Positions 58,861-64,000 of a stretch of 64,000 nucleotides of DNA are shown in pieces (the first letter of the stretch is position 1; each line of letters begins with the position of its first letter). Source of the DNA: Melieria omissa. Its lineage: Eukaryota > Arthropoda > Insecta > Diptera > Ulidiidae. Location: contig OZ020268.1 of the NCBI GenBank assembly GCA_963971225.1, positions 116,883,510-116,947,509 on the forward strand, in the 5' to 3' direction. A model generated the notes under the pieces. That model was not told the origin of the DNA. It did not search any database and saw nothing but the letters and a program-made list of their open reading frames with translations. Position numbers and translations under genes: made by a program.

Positions 58861-60932
58861 ATATCACCAAACGTGTAACCTTTACTGTAACTGACAAACA
58901 CCAATGACAGAGCGCAACAACACAACACTCGACTATATCGAACCGTATGGTGTGTCGCCTAGTCGCATCGCTGGTTCGTTGGCAGCGCATGCATTGGCGT
59001 TGCCACATCATAATCGTCACAATCGACAACAGCACAGCAACGTAAACAGCAACAGCTGACAAAGCAACACCAATGGCACAACAACAATTTGCAGTGATAC
59101 CGTCATTTACTGCGCGGCCAGACACTGCGTCAGCGCGCGTCAACGTCAACTGTCATTGTAATTGCAATTGCTGCAGCAACATTTCTCACTAATCCTGCTT
59201 ATCATCTCGCGCTGTCTGTCTGTCTCGGCACATTGGTTGCTTGCACATAGACTAACCGAACTTGTAGTGTTGTGAACGTAGTGTTGTTGTTGTTGTACGT
59301 ATTAATGTTGTTTTCGTTTATTGCTTTCGCTGCCTTATTGTCTTCATTTGCTCTGTGTTTATGTGTGTGTGTCGGCGTTATCGACGCTCTACCAGTCGTC
59401 AGTTAGTTGCCTTCGGTTTTGACAATTTCCCCTCCCCCCATGCGCTGTGATTTTTCTATGAAATTTTCAGCGAAAATGTCGAAATTCCGCAGCTGTCATG
59501 TTGGGATTTGTTGCAGCAATAACATTGCATGCCGCCGCCTCCTCAACCTCTCCCTACACCCTCCCAGTTTTTACCTCAACGCACTCTGCGCCTCTAGTTC
59601 ACTGTTTTGTTCTACATTGGTCTTCTGCTCTTCGGCAGCATTTGGTTGTTGTTGCCCTTCAAGCGAACGCTACACGTTGTGCTTGTCGACGCGCAATTCG
59701 ATTTCGCTGTTGTTGTTGTTTATGTATGTTTTGTGTTGCTGTTATTGTGATTGCTGTTGACTTTGCCTATGACAGCAGGAGTTTAAAATTGCCAGCATTT
59801 TGTTGATTTATTTGTTGTTGTTTCAGCGCCAAATTGCTTCACGAGCGCAAACAACGTAACTCAGAAATACAAAAAAAAAACAAACAAACGAGGCAGAGAA
59901 AAAAAAGCAACCAACCAAATTGGAGCGTTTCCTTCCAAAAAAGCAACGCGTGCAGTCGTTCGTAACCTTTGCGGCGCAGTCATCGATCTATGCAAACAGT
60001 CATCCATCGATCCAGTCAGCCGTAACGACTGACAGTCAAAAGCGCAGGCTGCGCGCAATGCCGTTCTGGCTTCGCATTCGTCCAGCTTCTCCGAAAGCCT
60101 TGCGCGCTCATCTCTGCCTCTTCGCCGCGCTGTGCAACGGACTGGCGCGCTGACTGTTTGTCAGTGCGCCTGCATTATTAGTTGCAGTCTCACGTTCGCA
60201 AGACAAATGGCTGCGCTATCAGCAAGTAGAGTAATCGATGTTCAATGATGATTGATTAGCAACAATTTGGCCGTTGCCAACAACAAACGCATGCAACATG
60301 GCCCAATGTCAGGCGCAGCGGAAAACTCGCTGTTGTTGTTGTTGTAGCTTGCTGCTCATGGGCGTCAATGATTTTTCGCGGTATTTGATTTGTGTGTATT
60401 TGCGCTCGCGTGGCATCGTTCGCCTGCCGGCCTGACTGTGTGTCGATGTTGTTGTATTTATTTGGATTTGGTTTTGCTCCCAAGGGAACGCGAGGCACAT
60501 ACTTCGTACTGCTATGAATTTGTAGGTTATGCCAATTTTGTTGGTGATGGCAAAGAAAAATTAGCCAAAGCTACTGACTGGATTTCCACGATGAACATTT
60601 TTTTCATTTTCATTCATTTTGTTGCGATAAAAATACGGATTCCCTATACAGTTGGCTTATCGCTTATGACAAATTATGTAAAAATTCTGCTGAATTGAGT
60701 TGTAACGTTTGAATGTGGATGAAAATTTCCATAAGAAAACTCACTGCATGAAAAGTATTAGGAAATTGACATTTAAATGAAAGATAACCCAACTTCATTG
60801 GCAGCCTAGCAATTTGACTTCAGGATTGAAAGTTTAAAGAGAGAAAAAAAATACTTTTATGTGAAATGTTTTCAAAGTTTTATTTCAACACCCTAAACAA
60901 GATTTGGAAGGTTGTTAGCAACTGAATCTAAG
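58861..60932. other. Less AT-rich DNA, no gene confirmed
   Basis: It has several GTT/CAA runs and, at about 59400, a GTCAGTT motif that resembles an insect initiator. It could be a promoter or 5' UTR region of a plus-strand gene running off the window, but I found no coding exon or TATA box to support this. Confidence 0.3.
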
Positions 60933-61176
60933 AAAATAAAGTAAAATAAAATAAAATAAAATAAAATAAAATAAAATAAAATATAATAAAATATAATAAA
61001 ATAAAATAAAATAAAATAAAATAAAATAAAATAAAATACAATAAAATAAATAAAATAAAATAAAATAAAATAAAATAAAATAAAATAAAACAAAATAAAA
61101 TAAAATAAAATAAAATAAAATAAAATAAAATACAATAACATAAAATAAAATAAAATAAAATAAAATAAAATAAAAA
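60933..61176. repeat. (TAAAA)n pentanucleotide microsatellite
   Basis: About 244 bp of AAAATA-type pentamer, with a handful of single-base variants (TATAA, CAATA, ACAAA). Frames reading FILFY repeats on the minus strand are artefacts of the repeat. Confidence 0.95.
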
Positions 61177-64000
61177 CATTATATTATATCTGTGAGAAGT
61201 AGGTAGTCAAAGTGTTAAAAAAATAACAGTACATTTGTACTGATTTTCCTAGCATTTGCAATAAATTTGGGAGTTGCATTGACGAGACTATGAAACTATA
61301 GAAATTGCAAAAAAAAAAAAAACCAATAATTGAGCCAATAATTGGGCCTGTTGCGAAAACATAAAGAAGGAAGAGGAAAGATGTCCTTGTATAAGTTTTA
61401 TGGAGAGTCTATTAAAAATCAATTCGATCTGCATGTAACTTAGTCATTAAACTGGCTGTCATTCAAGGTCATTCATTTTATTGAATGTGCTTCTTCAATT
61501 TGCGCCAAGAAATAGTCGAACTGTTACTTTTCACTAGAACTATCAAGAAAATCGTTCACTACTTTACTGGAATGAGACTTGTTTGACTTCTTCCATTAAT
61601 AAAGTCTGTCCACTGTCTTACTTAGCTGGTTTAAGATTATTCGAGCATTAGATAACACCGTGCAACAAAAATAAAAAAAATTTTTTACACCGGAGAAAAT
61701 CCCTATGGGTGTGAAACTGGAGGCCAAACATAGTAATACTGCGTACTTAGTTTCTAACTTCTACATCCTTGGTCCTTTTAAAAGGACTTCAAAATTTTTA
61801 AGGAGGTTAAAAAATAAAAAAAAATATAAAAAATACTTAACCTCGTTAGAATATAGCGATATGTATATCAAATGAAAGAGAAAAGGCTTAAGAATTTAAA
61901 TTAAATTTATTTTTTATCCATTTGTAAAAAAAGGATATGAAAAAGGTACTTTGACAATTTTAATCCTTTATATTTAAGAAAATTTATATAGAATTTTCTT
62001 GAAAAATAAGTATGTTAAAATCCAAAATCTCTTTGATCACGTGTCAAAATTTAATTATGGAAACTTTTTTGGTTCGAAAGTTATTCAAAAAAAGGCGGAA
62101 GCTGCAATTCTAATGAAACAAAATTTTACAAAAATTCTAATTTACATTTTTAAATTAAAAATGCAACAAAGGGTATGAAATGTAGTGACTTTTAAGTTGT
62201 AGTTGACTAATTTAAGGTTATACAGATAATTGAAATTGTGATTACTAAAACTTGAACAGCGCCAGGGTCTGCAGTTTTTTGTCTACTTGTCATTGAAAGA
62301 ACCTTCAAGTAAATCCCAATCGACAAGTAAAAGCCAGCTGAAGTCATTGCAACTTTTTATATTAAATAGTTTTGATTGTATTTCGAATTAAAAAGTCGGA
62401 CACTTCGTGTAGGTCACTTTTCTTGAGTAAAGTAGCGCTGACAATTATAGGTAAAACTGGGAATGCTTTCATTAATGATTGGCTCAATATGGATTTTAAT
62501 TGTTCTCGAGTGAAAATTTTGCAACAATCACAAGAGTTCTTACCATCTTAACTTAAAGGCAGCTTCTGCTATAAATCCATACCAAATGGGGATCCAATTA
62601 TTGGAAAGTTCATTCTTTACACTTTAAGGTCATGTGCAAAGATCTTCCAAGTACTCAGCTTCGTATCTTCTGAGACAAAAACTACACTGATTTGTCTACA
62701 GAACTTCTTCTTCTGTAGTGAATAGACGCCTAGAACCACTCTTCTCCTCCAGAATTTTAATGCTATTTCTAGGAGCCGTTGCTATCTATAGTACTCGGAA
62801 ACTTATTAGTCTTAAAGTACAGTTATAATGTTGCTATCCTGACACTCCTGACAACAATGTTCTAAGACGAGTGTTAGCTTATTGAACAAAGAGAAGTGAA
62901 TTGCGTCACTTTTAAATTGATCGATGCCGTTTTGTTGATCATTTAACTAAAAGTTTGTTGCAATAATCATTGAAACTGTTTCGAATTTGTAATTTAAATA
63001 TATAGATTTTTGTACACAAATTTTGTTTTTGCTATGTGCAGTGCCATTTTGTTGTGTTGTTTAATTTAAGCAAAACCCCAAAATGAACTGCCTGAGGGTT
63101 TGAATTCCTATCTGATTGTTGGCCGCTTTGTCAGCATGCAATGCTTGATTGCATTTCTATGCTAATTTTGTCACATGAATGGCAATTACGCGCCAACGAC
63201 TGCTGTTATGCCACACAGAAATACACACACACACAGAACAACAAAAACAACTTGAAAATACAAGTAAAAAATAAGATCAAGTAAATGGTTTAAGAACAGC
63301 AAATCGGAGCTTAAAGCAGTGGCAGCCACCTGCTGCCCCAAACATGTTGTAAATCATTAACAGAATGTTGCCAATACACACACACTCATTTTCTAACACA
63401 CGTACACACACATATATATATATACATATACACATATATAGATCGCAAAACAATTGCCACAACACTTGGCGCTCGTTGGCAGCGCATTATCGCACAGCGC
63501 CAAATCTCTGTCGACGATAAATTCGAAACTATTATTTCTGTGACACTTTTATCTGATGCTGGTCACTTTGGCCACTTGTTCATGGCGGCCGTTTCAATAA
63601 TTTCGCGCACAAAAACTGCAACTCAATTACAATGCGCGCCCGAAAAAAACCAATAAAACAAATTAAAAAATACCAAAAAGAAAATTGAAAAAACAAATAA
63701 AAATAAAAACCAAAATTTAAAAGTGACACAATTGCAAGTTTTCCGGCCGTTGCTGTCGTTAGTTGTCGCCGGTTGCCGAGTGTGTAGCAGCGATTTGCAC
63801 ACCTTGCGGCATTTTTGCATAGCAAATCGTTGTTGTGTTGGTTTTGGGCGCCCAAAAACGATACAGCAACAATCACACATTTAATTTTGCATTGCAAAAT
63901 TTCATGAAAAGTTCTGCTGTGAAAACATAAATTTGCCGCTATTAAATATTTTTGAGAGCCGCCGGCGCATTGCACATTTGCAGATTGCTTCGCAATTAAA
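61177..64000. other. Intron or intergenic, no gene seen
   Basis: AT-rich DNA with a CACACA and TATATA microsatellite at about 63378-63440. No exon, RNA gene or mobile-element terminus is supported. Confidence 0.35.

Noticed and set aside
60893..61179. Frames rich in Phe-Ile-Leu-Tyr over the pentamer repeat
   Set aside because: A 5 bp repeat cycles through three frames without stops. It is low complexity, not a membrane protein.
1..64000. CRISPR arrays, operons or bacterial mobile systems
   Set aside because: The DNA has spliced genes and insect-type transposons. The tandem arrays have no spacer structure.

Overview
This is a 64 kb window of AT-rich eukaryotic DNA. It almost certainly comes from a higher dipteran, and a tephritid-type fruit fly is my best guess. 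The grounds are ZAD plus C2H2 zinc-finger genes with 55-65 bp introns, a transmembrane-protein gene with introns longer than 12 kb, abundant CAA/TTG triplet runs, and a load of Tc1/mariner elements, including copies resembling the rosa lineage described from Ceratitis. Nothing bacterial or viral is evident. Only a few percent of the window is coding.

Layout. Positions 1-977 hold the 3' part of a ZAD-type C2H2 gene, and 6727-8626 hold its complete, better-preserved paralogue in the same orientation. The two share intron positions, but the first copy lacks the first three fingers. Between them lie a minus-strand Myb/SANT-like DNA-binding gene (1971-2577, last exon), a small Myb-like fragment (6053-6257), three terminal-inverted-repeat elements (2966-3427, 3947-4881, 5060-5356) and a 65 bp duplicated segment. 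Positions 10012-14774 hold a LINE tail, a broken mariner and intergenic DNA.

From 14775 to 45660 the window is dominated by one minus-strand gene for a single-pass membrane protein. I could join four exons in phase: a transmembrane exon (45558-45660), a 23-nt microexon (33167-33189) and two cytoplasmic-tail exons (15205-15530 and 14775-15131). Its extracellular exons lie beyond the right edge of the window, so 45661-64000 is probably also its intron, or intron plus intergenic DNA. The tail carries tyrosine motifs (YTHM, NPSY) and ends in SDYV, which suggests a receptor or adhesion protein coupled to SH2, PTB or PDZ adaptors. I do not recognise the orthologue.

The introns act as a reservoir of mobile DNA: a truncated rosa-type transposase (17.6-18.5 kb), two solo LTRs of one family in opposite orientation (24443-24848 and 37900-38315), and an inverted pair of a dispersed repeat, one copy of which preserves the pre-insertion site of the first LTR. 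There is also a Tc1-like DD34E element with 204 bp IR/DR-type inverted repeats (28049-29609), LINE tails, a TTAA-flanked element (36859-37587) and a 1.4 kb (TATCTG)n array (40798-42202). Further right come a 175 bp foldback, an AT-rich minisatellite split by a hAT MITE with a perfect 8 bp target duplication, a ~270 bp satellite with higher-order B-A dimers embedded in a probable mobile element, and a mariner transposase with an internal in-frame duplication of its first catalytic block (57233-58480).

I found no wholly new biological system. The most unusual items are the partially duplicated mariner transposase, the paralogous empty site of the solo LTR, the 23-nt microexon flanked by introns of 12 and 18 kb, and the loss of zinc fingers between the tandem ZAD paralogues.
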